This document shows positions 29,377-36,830 of a stretch of DNA of 64,000 nucleotides, one piece after another. The notes under the pieces are model-generated. The model saw only the letters and a list, made by a program, of their open reading frames with translations. It did no database searches and had not been told where the DNA came from. Each line of letters begins with the position of its first letter. Within the stretch, counting starts at the first letter, position 1. The stretch is from Pseudomonas sp. R37(2017). GTDB taxonomy: Bacteria > Pseudomonadota > Gammaproteobacteria > Pseudomonadales > Pseudomonadaceae. The position numbers and the translations under genes are program-made. The stretch lies in the NCBI RefSeq assembly GCF_002113375.1, contig NZ_NEHO01000002.1, forward strand, positions 248,001 to 312,000, given 5' to 3'.

Positions 29377-30870
29377 TCACTGCGTTGCCGGCCGATACTG
29401 CAGCGCCTCCGCCAGATGCTCGCGGCTGATCGCATCAATCTGTTCCAGATCCGCCAGAGTCCGTGCCACCTTGAGCAAACGGTGCGCCGAGCGCAGTGAA
29501 AGGGTCAGCCGTTCACAGGCGGATTCCAGCCAGTGCTCATCGGCTGTGGATAACTTGCAGTACCGACGCAGGCCAGGCAGATCGAGAAAGGCATTGGCGC
29601 AACCCTGACGCTTCTGCTGGCGATCTCGCGCCTCGGCGACAAGCGCCGCGGCACTGGCACTGTCCTCTCCAGGCTTGAGCGTGGGATTCAATGCCGTGGC
29701 TTCCCGAGAGACGGTCAGATGCAGGTCGATGCGGTCGAGCAACGGCCCCGAGAGTTTGTTGCGGTAACGCTGCACCATGTCCGGCGTGCAGGAGCAGCGG
29801 CCAGTGGGTTCGCCAAGATATCCACAGGGACACGGATTCATTGCCGCCACCAATTGAAATCGCGCCGGAAAGCGCACGCGATCCTTCGCCCGGGAAATGA
29901 CGATATGCCCGGACTCCATTGGCTCCCTTAGAACCTCCAGCACTTTGCGGTCGAACTCCGGCAGCTCATCGAGGAACAGCACGCCATGATGGGCAAGGGT
30001 GATTTCGCCGGGTTGCGGTTTCGAGCCACCACCGACCAGTGCAGGACCCGATGCGGAGTGATGTGGCTGGCGAAACGGCCGCTGCGGCCAGTGGCTCAGC
30101 GGTACACAACTGGTGACGGATTGAATGGCCGCCACCTCCAGCGCTTCGCTCTCGGCCAGCGGCGGCAACAGCCCTGGCAATCGACTCGCCAATAGCGTTT
30201 TCCCTGTTCCAGGAGGGCCGCTGAACAGCAGGTTATGCGAACCCGCCGCTGCAATCAGCAGTGCCCTTTTGGCTGCTTGCTGTCCCTGTACTTCGCTTAG
30301 ATCGGGATAAGGCTTGCTGGCGTGCATCAATCCATCGGAGACATAGGGCTCGACCGGCGTATGGCCATTGAAATGCGCCACGGCTTGCAGCAGATGATCC
30401 ACCGCAATCACCGTCAGCCCCGACGCCAGGCATGCTTCCTCGGCATTTGCCCGCGGGACCATGAGCGAGCGCCCGGCCTTGCGCGCGGCCAATGCGGCCG
30501 GCAACACACCCTTCACCGCGCGTACTGCGCCAGACAGGGCCAGTTCCCCCAGGCATTCCACATCGTCCAGCGTCAACGTCGGCACCTGCACACTGGCCGA
30601 TAGAATCCCAAGGGCAATCGCCAGATCGAACCGCCCGCCATCCTTGGGCAAATCCGCTGGCGCCAGATTCAGCGTGATCCGTCGCGCCGGAAATTGCAGG
30701 CCCGAATTGATGATCGCACTGCGCACCCGGTCCTTGCTTTCCTTCACTGCCGCTTCGGGCAGACCGACCATGGTCAGGGACGGCAGGCCGTTGGCCAGAT
30801 GAACTTCTACGGTGACGGCGGGTGCATCCACGCCAATCTGGGCACGGCTGTGGACGATGGAGAGGGACAT
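29377..30870 (-). CDS. comM: YifB/ComM Mg-chelatase-like AAA+ ATPase
   Basis: 497 residues. N-terminal LonB-like domain (about 1-185), an AAA+ domain with Walker A SGPPGTGKTLLASRL and Walker B ITLAHHGVLFLDELPEF, and a C-terminal Mg-chelatase-like helical domain. ComM is a hexameric helicase that promotes branch migration during natural transformation; YifB is the same family. Four cysteines in MNPCPCGYLGEPTGRCSCTPD form the family zinc knuckle. The gene is intact. comM is a known landing site for resistance islands in other bacteria. Here foreign-looking genes sit immediately upstream of its 5' end. Confidence 0.95.
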   Translation of the reverse strand: MSLSIVHSRAQIGVDAPAVTVEVHLANGLPSLTMVGLPEAAVKESKDRVRSAIINSGLQFPARRITLNLAPADLPKDGGRFDLAIALGILSASVQVPTLTLDDVECLGELALSGAVRAVKGVLPAALAARKAGRSLMVPRANAEEACLASGLTVIAVDHLLQAVAHFNGHTPVEPYVSDGLMHASKPYPDLSEVQGQQAAKRALLIAAAGSHNLLFSGPPGTGKTLLASRLPGLLPPLAESEALEVAAIQSVTSCVPLSHWPQRPFRQPHHSASGPALVGGGSKPQPGEITLAHHGVLFLDELPEFDRKVLEVLREPMESGHIVISRAKDRVRFPARFQLVAAMNPCPCGYLGEPTGRCSCTPDMVQRYRNKLSGPLLDRIDLHLTVSREATALNPTLKPGEDSASAAALVAEARDRQQKRQGCANAFLDLPGLRRYCKLSTADEHWLESACERLTLSLRSAHRLLKVARTLADLEQIDAISREHLAEALQYRPATQ

Positions 30871-31003
30871 GGTCGTTCCTTGAAATTACGGGGAGCCGCT
30901 TCCTGCGGTTTTTCAAGGGTAGTCAGGAGATGAGCATTTCGCGTGGTGTCAGGGAAGGTGAGTTTTCGCAGGATGTTGCGAGCCATCGCCGGACGCGCGG
31001 GCA

Positions 31004-31028
31004 GAAAAAAACCGCCATTCAGGCGGTT
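31004..31028 (-). terminator. Rho-independent terminator for the GNAT cassette (minus strand)
   Basis: Read on the minus strand: AACCGCC-TGAAT-GGCGGTT, followed by a T-run (A-run 31004-31009 on the plus strand). Lies 16 bp beyond the stop of the 56-residue gene and closes the GNAT transcript. Confidence 0.8.
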
Positions 31029-31043
31029 CTTTGGTAGACAGTT

Positions 31044-31214
31044 TCAGGCTCTTTTACCGGCAAGTAAGCCAGGAGGTTCAAGGTCTTTGCCGTGAGTTGC
31101 AGCGACATCAAGAAATCGTTGTTGATTGGCTGAAATCTTGCCGCCCAGCCGAAGTGCTTCAGCATGATACTGAATGATGAGTAAAAGCTTGGCTTTTCGC
31201 TTTCTTTGAATCAT
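31044..31214 (-). CDS. Small basic protein downstream of GNAT gene, unknown
   Basis: 56 residues, starting MIQRKRKAKLLLIIQYHAEA and ending PPGLLAGKRA. Very basic N-terminus, then a likely helix (LLIIQYHAEALRLGG) and ISANQQRFLDVAATHGKDLEPPG. I do not recognise a family. Support for a real gene: a strong AGGAGG ribosome site 5 bp before the ATG, a start 36 bp after the GNAT stop on the same strand, and a terminator 16 bp beyond its own stop. It is thus the second gene of a self-contained two-gene unit. It could be a partner or antidote of the acetyltransferase, but that is only inference from position. Confidence 0.65.
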   Translation of the reverse strand: MIQRKRKAKLLLIIQYHAEALRLGGKISANQQRFLDVAATHGKDLEPPGLLAGKRA

Positions 31215-31250
31215 GGGCACCTCCTGTGCCTAGGAGTGAGATCGATACTA

Positions 31251-31784
31251 TTAATCGTCCAGGTAAATGACAAGTCGATTGTTCTGGTCGAAGCTGAATC
31301 CGAGGTTCTGGTAGTAGGGGACGACATTTGGACCAGGATCCTGAATCTCTATTTCTTTGCACCCCAGCATTCGAGCATAGGTATCTGAAGCCAGCAGTGC
31401 CATTGGGGCGATCAAGCCGCGAAGAGGATGAGACCTGTCTGGGTGACCCTGCAAAAGAATGATCTTTATGCAAATAGCGCTTTTACGCGGAGTGGCATAA
31501 CACAGACCACATAGTTTCTGTTCGTACCAGATGGCCAAATCCAGTCCCTTGGCATCTTTGCACTTCCAGTTCGACACGCTTTCCCATGGGAAGAGTGCAG
31601 CTTCCAACCACGGAAGGCAGGCAGTTATCGCAGCTGGAGTTATTGGGTCGAACCTAACCTCCTCGGTGTTGAGTTCCCTAGCCCGAGATTTACAGTCATC
31701 GACGAACATTTTATATGCGAGCTTTCGTGCATCTGATTTGTAAGTCTGATTTCGAAGTTCGGTGCCTTTTCCTTTTCTTCTCAT
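31251..31784 (-). CDS. GNAT-fold acetyltransferase-like protein
   Basis: 177 residues. The C-terminal half looks like a GNAT domain: a strand KICLCYATPRKSAI-like (LCGLCYATPRKSAICIKIILLQG), then the acetyl-CoA-binding helix region LRGLIAPMALLASDTYARMLG, and the closing GCKEIEIQDPGPNVVPYYQNLGFSF, where PYYQNLGF is the usual GNAT C-terminal motif. The canonical Q/RxxGxG/A loop is not obvious, so activity is uncertain. The N-terminal ~45 residues are charged. GC is about 48% by my count of 31261-31380, below the surrounding genome, indicating transfer. Ribosome site weak. Divergent from a HigA-type gene and followed by a 56-residue gene. Confidence 0.75.
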   Translation of the reverse strand: MRRKGKGTELRNQTYKSDARKLAYKMFVDDCKSRARELNTEEVRFDPITPAAITACLPWLEAALFPWESVSNWKCKDAKGLDLAIWYEQKLCGLCYATPRKSAICIKIILLQGHPDRSHPLRGLIAPMALLASDTYARMLGCKEIEIQDPGPNVVPYYQNLGFSFDQNNRLVIYLDD

Positions 31785-31976
31785 TGCTAGCGTCTATCGA
31801 GTAACAAGGCGAAAAGCGTAAAGAAAAGGGTGAGGACTGATAAATCAGGCCGGAGCGCCGCTTTTTGTAGGACCCTGCCGAGAAAGATGAAGGACGTCGG
31901 TGAAAGAGCGTGGATGGTCTTGCCGGATGAAGGTTGCTGCTTATGATCTCGCTGAATGCAGCCTTGGGAGGCGTGA

Positions 31977-32240
31977 ATGAACAGGAATGGGATGCACCCG
32001 ATTCATCCTGGCGAAATTCTCAGCGAGGAGTTTTTGAGGCCACTGAGCGTTACAACCAATGCTCTGGCTCGCTCGCTGAACGAGCCAGAGGCGGAAGTAA
32101 GCGATGTGGTGAATCAGCGGAGCGGTGTCAGTGTTGGTCTGGCGCAAAAGCTATCCATCCACCTGAACACCACACCCGATTTCTGGCTGAATCTGCAATC
32201 GACCTACGAGTTGCGCTCAGCTCAAATAGAGTGTGGTTGA
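31977..32240 (+). CDS. higA: HigA-type antitoxin/XRE regulator, no toxin visible
   Basis: 87 residues. MHPIHPGEILSEEFLRPLSVTTNALARSLN, the HTH around AEVSDVVNQRSGVSVGLAQKLSIHLNT and the closing TPDFWLNLQSTYELR are the HigA family pattern. HigA normally neutralises the RelE-like mRNase HigB, encoded just upstream. The 192 bp upstream here contain no HigB-like frame, so this is a solitary antitoxin or stand-alone repressor. GGGAGG ribosome site. Divergent from the GNAT gene and convergent (12 bp apart) with the BRO-N gene. It might repress the GNAT promoter, by position only. Confidence 0.88.
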   Translation: MNRNGMHPIHPGEILSEEFLRPLSVTTNALARSLNEPEAEVSDVVNQRSGVSVGLAQKLSIHLNTTPDFWLNLQSTYELRSAQIECG

Positions 32241-32252
32241 ACGTTAAAATAT

Positions 32253-32777
32253 TCAAAGCGACTGCAAGACACGCGAAGCCCGCTTCCACCACGGTTTTAC
32301 CGGGCGTCTTGCCTGCTCCAGCTCTGTCATCATCTGCGGCACATCTTGCAACCGAATCCATGGCTGGTTGTTCCAGTGCAACAAGCTCAACGACATTTCT
32401 GGCCAGTTCAGTTGGCTCAGGGTCGGGCGTTCGATTGAGATTGGTAGCTTGGCGTCTCTGAGGGCGGGGACGACTTCGTGGGTCAACCACTCGCGCAGGC
32501 TTCGGTATTCGGGGCAATAGTGATAAATCAACAGAGCGTAGACGCCGGATTCGCTGATTAGCAGGGTGTTTTCGATGCGGCCGTGGATGAATGCCTGGGC
32601 GATCTGGTGTTGGTCTGGATCGAGTTTTCGGATGGTGCGTTCGTCGATAAAGAGGCGAAGGAGGCGGCCCAGGTCGCGGGCGCTGAACCAGGGTTGGTTT
32701 TCTATTAGAAGGGCGTGGAGGTGGAGTTTGTGGCGGGTGAAAACATGAGGGGTTAGGTAAGAGTCATCTCGATTCAT
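32253..32777 (-). CDS. BRO-N domain protein (phage antirepressor-like)
   Basis: 174 residues. The N-terminal ~110 match the BRO-N/Ant fold: QPWFSARDLGRLLRLF, LISESGVYALLIYHYCPEYRSLREWLTHEVVPALR. The C-terminal ~60 residues (LNWPEMSLSLLHWNNQPWIRLQDVP) are not the usual phage KilA-C or ANT domain. BRO-N proteins bind DNA and in phages act as antirepressors; many stand-alone copies exist in Pseudomonas with no known role. The ATG follows AAAGGAG. Its leader contains the complement of that ribosome site and a CAATTGT-N6-ACAATTG palindrome (see findings). No prophage genes are nearby. Confidence 0.82.
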   Translation of the reverse strand: MNRDDSYLTPHVFTRHKLHLHALLIENQPWFSARDLGRLLRLFIDERTIRKLDPDQHQIAQAFIHGRIENTLLISESGVYALLIYHYCPEYRSLREWLTHEVVPALRDAKLPISIERPTLSQLNWPEMSLSLLHWNNQPWIRLQDVPQMMTELEQARRPVKPWWKRASRVLQSL

Positions 32778-32786
32778 TGATACAGC

Positions 32787-32870
32787 TCCTTTTGCTTAAG
32801 GGCTGCCGGCAATTGTCGCCAAACAATTGGGTGGCAGTTCTACGCGGGTTGGCGAACCGGAGCAAAAGGA
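32787..32870 (-). promoter_or_regulatory. Nested inverted repeats in the BRO-N gene leader
   Basis: Outer perfect 10-bp arms TCCTTTTGCT (32787-32796) and AGCAAAAGGA (32861-32870); the former is the ribosome site of the BRO-N gene read on the minus strand. Inner arms CTGCC/GGCAG (32803-32807, 32832-32836) enclose CAATTGT-CGCCAA-ACAATTG (32810-32829). It may be an operator, a leader hairpin that hides the ribosome site, or both. Confidence 0.6.
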
Positions 32871-33151
32871 ACCCGGCAGACCCAAAGGCCTCCCACGCAC
32901 AACCGCCATGACTCGATGCGGCGGAAATCCCGCCTGAGGATAGTCGTCGTACGCCTTAAGCTTCCAGAGTCGCCAAACCCGGTGCTGAACATTCAGCAGG
33001 GGGATGAGCTTAGAGACCGGATGCTTCGCGACGCAATCGGACGGCGGTGTGATGTTTGTAGGACGTTACCGGGATTTTTGCGGGGCTTGAGATCAGAAGA
33101 TCGCAGCTTGCGGCAGTTCCTACTGGTGAAGCTGAAGGTCGTGCCGACCTT

Positions 33152-33180
33152 CAATCGCGGGCAAGCCCGCTCCCACAGGG
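33152..33180. repeat. Single REP arm
   Basis: TCGCGGGCAAGCCCGCTCCCACAGG without an inverted partner, just before ubiK. Confidence 0.6.
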
Positions 33181-33189
33181 GGCGTGGTG

Positions 33190-33450
33190 TTACTCGGTCG
33201 GCGGATTCAGCTTCGCTTCAAGCTCAGCCACCTTCGCCTCAAGGCTCTCCAGTCGCGCCCGGGTGCGTGCCAATACAACCATCTGGCTGTCGAACTCTTC
33301 CCGACTGACCAGATCCAGTTTGCTGAAGCCGCTTTGAAGCAACATTTTGAACTGGCTTTCGATTTCGGCTTTCGGCAGAGGCGTATCGCCGCTGAAGAGG
33401 CGAGAGGCGGTGCCGGTCAAGGCGTCGAGGAAGTCTTTTGGCGCGAGCAT
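33190..33450 (-). CDS. ubiK: Ubiquinone biosynthesis accessory factor UbiK (BMFP domain)
   Basis: 86-residue coiled-coil protein. N-terminal MLAPKDFLDALTGTASRLFSG is amphipathic and associates with the membrane. The C-terminus ARTRARLESLEAKVAELEAKL is the trimeric BMFP/YqiC coiled coil. UbiK assists the soluble ubiquinone-synthesis complex with UbiJ. ATG 33450 is used; a TTG two codons upstream is possible. In Pseudomonas this gene lies between glnK and yifB, exactly as here apart from the accessory insert. Confidence 0.92.
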   Translation of the reverse strand: MLAPKDFLDALTGTASRLFSGDTPLPKAEIESQFKMLLQSGFSKLDLVSREEFDSQMVVLARTRARLESLEAKVAELEAKLNPPTE

Positions 33451-33521
33451 GGGCAATGTCCTGGAAGCAATGGCGGGCAGTGTATCACGCAGTGTCTATA
33501 GTCATTTGCGCGAGCAAGGGG

Positions 33522-33570
33522 TGCACGGTTTTCGCGCATCGGGACGGACCGTGTCGCACCGTTGTTGTGC
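33522..33570. promoter_or_regulatory. Two NtrC-like enhancer sites upstream of glnK
   Basis: TGCAC-GGTTTTC-GCGCA at 33522-33538 (one mismatch) and GCAC-CGTTGTT-GTGC at 33556-33570 fit the GCAC-N7-GTGC NtrC pattern. Their centres are 33 bp apart, about three helical turns, and 85-120 bp before the -24 element. Confidence 0.6.
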
Positions 33571-33645
33571 GTAACGTGCCGGGTGTTGTCGCGAAGTATC
33601 CTCCATTCGCCGTTAAAGGCTTGAAAATAGTCAGTTTTGTGAAAA

Positions 33646-33662
33646 TGGCAAGCTTTCTGCTT
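33646..33662 (+). promoter_or_regulatory. Sigma-54 promoter of glnK-amtB
   Basis: TGGCAAGCTTTCTGCTT: GG (33647-33648) and GC (33659-33660) separated by exactly 10 bp, matching the -24/-12 consensus TGGCAC-N5-TTGCW with few deviations. Confidence 0.7.
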
Positions 33663-33686
33663 AGACGCTGGTAACCCATGCACTGA

Positions 33687-34208
<522 letters not shown>

Positions 34209-34243
34209 GCCGCCACAAACCCAACGCCCCAGGAGAAAACAAT

Positions 34244-35581
34244 ATGACTCTGCGTAAATTCGCAGGGCTAGGAGCCCTGCTGTCTATCGTAATGCCCGGC
34301 CTGGCCATGGCGGCAGACGAAGTGGCAGCCCCAGTCCTCAATTCCGGCGATACCGCCTGGATGCTGACCTCGACAGCCCTCGTGCTGTTCATGACCATTC
34401 CCGGCCTTGCGCTGTTCTACGGCGGCATGGTTCGGTCGAAAAACATTCTTTCCGTGATGATGCAGTGCTTTGCCATTACCGGCTTGATCAGCGTCCTGTG
34501 GGTCATTTATGGCTACAGCATCGCGTTCGACACCACCGGCATGGAGCAGGGCGTCGTCAATTTCAATTCCTTCATCGGCGGCATGGGCAAGGCCTTTCTC
34601 GCCGGTGTCACTCCAGCCAGCGTGACCGGCCCTGCGGCGCTGTTCCCTGAAGCGGTGTTCATCACCTTCCAGATGACCTTCGCCATCATCACTCCGGCGC
34701 TGATCGTCGGTGCCTTCGCCGAGCGGATGAAATTCTCCGCGATGCTGGTCTTCATGGGCATCTGGTTCACCCTGGTTTACGCACCGATTGCGCACATGGT
34801 CTGGTCCGGTAACGGCGGCCTGATGTGGGATTGGGGCGTTCTGGATTTCGCCGGCGGTACCGTAGTGCACATCAACGCCGGTATCGCCGGTCTGGTGGCT
34901 TGCCTGGTACTGGGCAAGCGCAAAGGTTTCCCAACCACTCCGATGGCTCCGCACAACCTTGGTTACACCTTGATGGGCGCCGCGATGCTGTGGATCGGTT
35001 GGTTCGGCTTCAACGCCGGCTCCGCTGCAGCAGCCAACGGCACTGCCGGCATGGCGATGCTGGTGACCCAGATCGCAACCGCTGCTGCCGCACTGGGCTG
35101 GATGTTCGCCGAATGGATTACCCACGGCAAACCAAGCGCACTGGGTATTGCTTCGGGTGTGGTGGCCGGTCTGGTCGCCATCACTCCGGCTGCCGGCACC
35201 GTTGGCCCGATGGGCGCACTGGTGATTGGACTGTCCGCAGGCGTGGTGTGCTTCTTCTGCGCCACCACCCTGAAACGCAAAATGGGCTATGACGACTCCC
35301 TGGACGCCTTCGGCGTGCACGGTGTCGGCGGTATCCTCGGCGCGATCCTGACGGGTGTGTTCGCCGCACCGTCCCTGGGTGGCTTCGGCACTGTGACCGA
35401 CATCGCCGCACAAGTATGGATTCAGTGCAAAGGCGTGGGCTTCACGGTGATCTACACCGCGATCGCCACCTACATCATCCTCAAGGTGCTGGATCTGGTC
35501 ATGGGGCTGCGTATCAACGAGGAAGAAGAGGCGGTAGGCATCGATCTGGCGCTTCACAACGAACGCGGCTACAACTTGTAA
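34244..35581 (+). CDS. amtB: Ammonium transporter
   Basis: 445 residues. Signal peptide 1-23 (ending AMA), then 11 membrane helices. The ammonium-transporter signature is DWGVLDFAGGTVVHINAGIAGL, containing the first pore histidine; the second is in DAFGVHGVGGILGA. The basic C-terminal tail LRINEEEEAVGIDLALHNERGYNL is where GlnK docks. Forms the conserved glnK-amtB operon, induced under nitrogen limitation. A terminator follows 11 bp after the stop. Confidence 0.97.
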   Translation: MTLRKFAGLGALLSIVMPGLAMAADEVAAPVLNSGDTAWMLTSTALVLFMTIPGLALFYGGMVRSKNILSVMMQCFAITGLISVLWVIYGYSIAFDTTGMEQGVVNFNSFIGGMGKAFLAGVTPASVTGPAALFPEAVFITFQMTFAIITPALIVGAFAERMKFSAMLVFMGIWFTLVYAPIAHMVWSGNGGLMWDWGVLDFAGGTVVHINAGIAGLVACLVLGKRKGFPTTPMAPHNLGYTLMGAAMLWIGWFGFNAGSAAAANGTAGMAMLVTQIATAAAALGWMFAEWITHGKPSALGIASGVVAGLVAITPAAGTVGPMGALVIGLSAGVVCFFCATTLKRKMGYDDSLDAFGVHGVGGILGAILTGVFAAPSLGGFGTVTDIAAQVWIQCKGVGFTVIYTAIATYIILKVLDLVMGLRINEEEEAVGIDLALHNERGYNL

Positions 35582-35591
35582 GCAAGCACAT

Positions 35592-35624
35592 AAAAATTGC
35601 CCGGCTTGCCGGGCATTTTTTTGT
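35592..35624 (+). terminator. Rho-independent terminator of glnK-amtB
   Basis: AAAAATTGCCCGG-CTTG-CCGGGCATTTTTTT right after amtB. Confidence 0.9.
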
Positions 35625-35793
35625 CTGAAATTTGTCATCGAGGGCTGAGCTGAAAGGTTTTTTCCTACAGGTTTTACGATGTTTGCGTCGGGTGCTTTTG
35701 TGCGGTCGGAGGCTTACAGGACTCGAGGAATATTAGGGCCTTTGTTTTTTCCCAGAGCGCGCTAGAATGCGCCCCGAACGTGCGGAGAACTGT

Positions 35794-36219
35794 ATGTGGC
35801 AACAGACTCTGATTACCTTGCGGGCGAGACCCCGGGGCTTTCATCTGGTAACGGACGAGTTACTCGCCGGCCTGCCTGAACTCAAGGCGTGTCGGGTCGG
35901 TCTGTTGCATTTGTGGCTGCAGCATACCTCGGCGTCGTTGACCATCAACGAGAACGCCGATCCGGCGGTACGTCGCGACTTCGAACGATTTTTCAATCGT
36001 CTGATCCCACAAGGAACAGACGGCTATGAGCATAACGACGAAGGCCTGGACGACCTCCCGGCGCACTTCAAGGCCAGCGTGCTTGGCTGTCAGCTCAGTT
36101 TGCCGATTTCGGCAGGCCGGTTGGCGTTGGGGACCTGGCAAGGCGTTTACCTGGGCGAGCACCGTGATCATGGCGGTGCCCGTAAAGTCCTCGCCACCGT
36201 GCACGGTGAAGAGGCATAA
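35794..36219 (+). CDS. YjbQ family protein (UPF0047)
   Basis: 141-residue YjbQ/UPF0047 protein. Family marks: LWLQHTSASLTINENADPAVRRDFERFF, GYEHNDEGLDDLPAHFKASVLG, and GTWQGVYLGEHRDHGGARKV near the C-terminus. The conserved histidines bind a metal. Members show weak thiamine-phosphate synthase activity in E. coli tests, but the physiological role is open. ATG 35794 (MWQQTLITL) is chosen over an upstream in-frame ATG. Lies between amtB and sutA, probably monocistronic. Confidence 0.92.
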   Translation: MWQQTLITLRARPRGFHLVTDELLAGLPELKACRVGLLHLWLQHTSASLTINENADPAVRRDFERFFNRLIPQGTDGYEHNDEGLDDLPAHFKASVLGCQLSLPISAGRLALGTWQGVYLGEHRDHGGARKVLATVHGEEA

Positions 36220-36320
36220 CCGCTGGTCAGCAGCGGCTATTGATTTTTTTCCGGTGGCCTTCGACAGAGGGCAAAGCTGGGCTATAACTAATCTGCTTTT
36301 CGCAAGTCATGAGGTAGAAC

Positions 36321-36644
36321 ATGAGCGACGATGATCTGGAAAACGACGACCTCGAAGTAGGCGACGAAGACGAAACCGAAGAAGGTCTGGAAGCAGCGGC
36401 GGACGACGTCGCTGAAGACGACGGCGGTGATGCGCCGGTTACGACCGCCAAAGGCAAGGCCAAGGCAGCGGTATCGGTCGATGAGCTGCCGAGTGTCGAA
36501 GCCAAGAACAAGGAACGCGACGCCCTGGCCAAGGCCATGGAAGAGTTCCTGGCTCGCGGTGGCAAGGTGCAGGAAGTGGAGGCCAATGTGGTCGCCGATC
36601 CTCCCAAGAAGCCTGACAACAAGTATGGCAGCCGGCCTATCTGA
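36321..36644 (+). CDS. sutA: RNA polymerase-associated transcriptional regulator SutA
   Basis: 107 residues. The N-terminal ~50 are an acidic, disordered tail (DDDLENDDLEVGDEDETEEGLE). The C-terminal half contains the conserved ELPSVEAKNKERDALAKAMEEFLARGGKVQEVE and ends DPPKKPDNKYGSRPI. This matches SutA of P. aeruginosa, which binds RNA polymerase and raises expression of rRNA and biofilm genes in slow-growing cells. The KYGSRPI tail is diagnostic. Followed by a terminator. Confidence 0.93.
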   Translation: MSDDDLENDDLEVGDEDETEEGLEAAADDVAEDDGGDAPVTTAKGKAKAAVSVDELPSVEAKNKERDALAKAMEEFLARGGKVQEVEANVVADPPKKPDNKYGSRPI

Positions 36645-36663
36645 GCCTGCTAGCCGCTTGCCC

Positions 36664-36692
36664 AAAAAGCCCGCCGTCGCTGCGGGCTTTTT
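36664..36692 (+). terminator. Rho-independent terminator of sutA
   Basis: AAAAAGCCCGC-CGTCGCT-GCGGGCTTTTT, 19 bp after the stop. Confidence 0.9.
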
Positions 36693-36731
36693 CATGCCTG
36701 ATGAAACAAAATTCTTGAGTTCGACCCCCTT

Positions 36732-36822
36732 TGTGGGAGCGAGCCTGCTCGCGAAGAGGCCGGGACATTCAAAATCAATGTCGGCTGAGCCATCGCTTTC
36801 GCGAGCAGGCTCGCTCCCACAG
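36732..36822. repeat. REPIN doublet
   Basis: TGTGGGAGCGAGCCTGCTCGCGAAGAGG and an inverted TTCGCGAGCAGGCTCGCTCCCACAGG arm between the convergent sutA and HAD genes. Confidence 0.85.
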
Positions 36823-36830
36823 GAATCGGG

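Larger units (their letters stand above)
32778..33189. other. Gene-free stretch upstream of the BRO-N gene
   Basis: 412 bp with no convincing coding frame. Contains the nested inverted repeats of the BRO-N leader (32787-32870) and a lone REP arm at 33152-33180. The rest shows nothing I can assign and may mark the right edge of the accessory pocket. Confidence 0.5.

Noticed and set aside
31934-32461. 175-residue frame overlapping higA
   Set aside because: Different frame over a clear HigA gene and the 3' end of the BRO-N gene; composition is that of a shadow frame, and it is not a HigB toxin.
32916-33308. 130-residue frame between the BRO-N gene and ubiK
   Set aside because: Runs through a REP arm and into ubiK antisense, with no recognisable motif or ribosome site.
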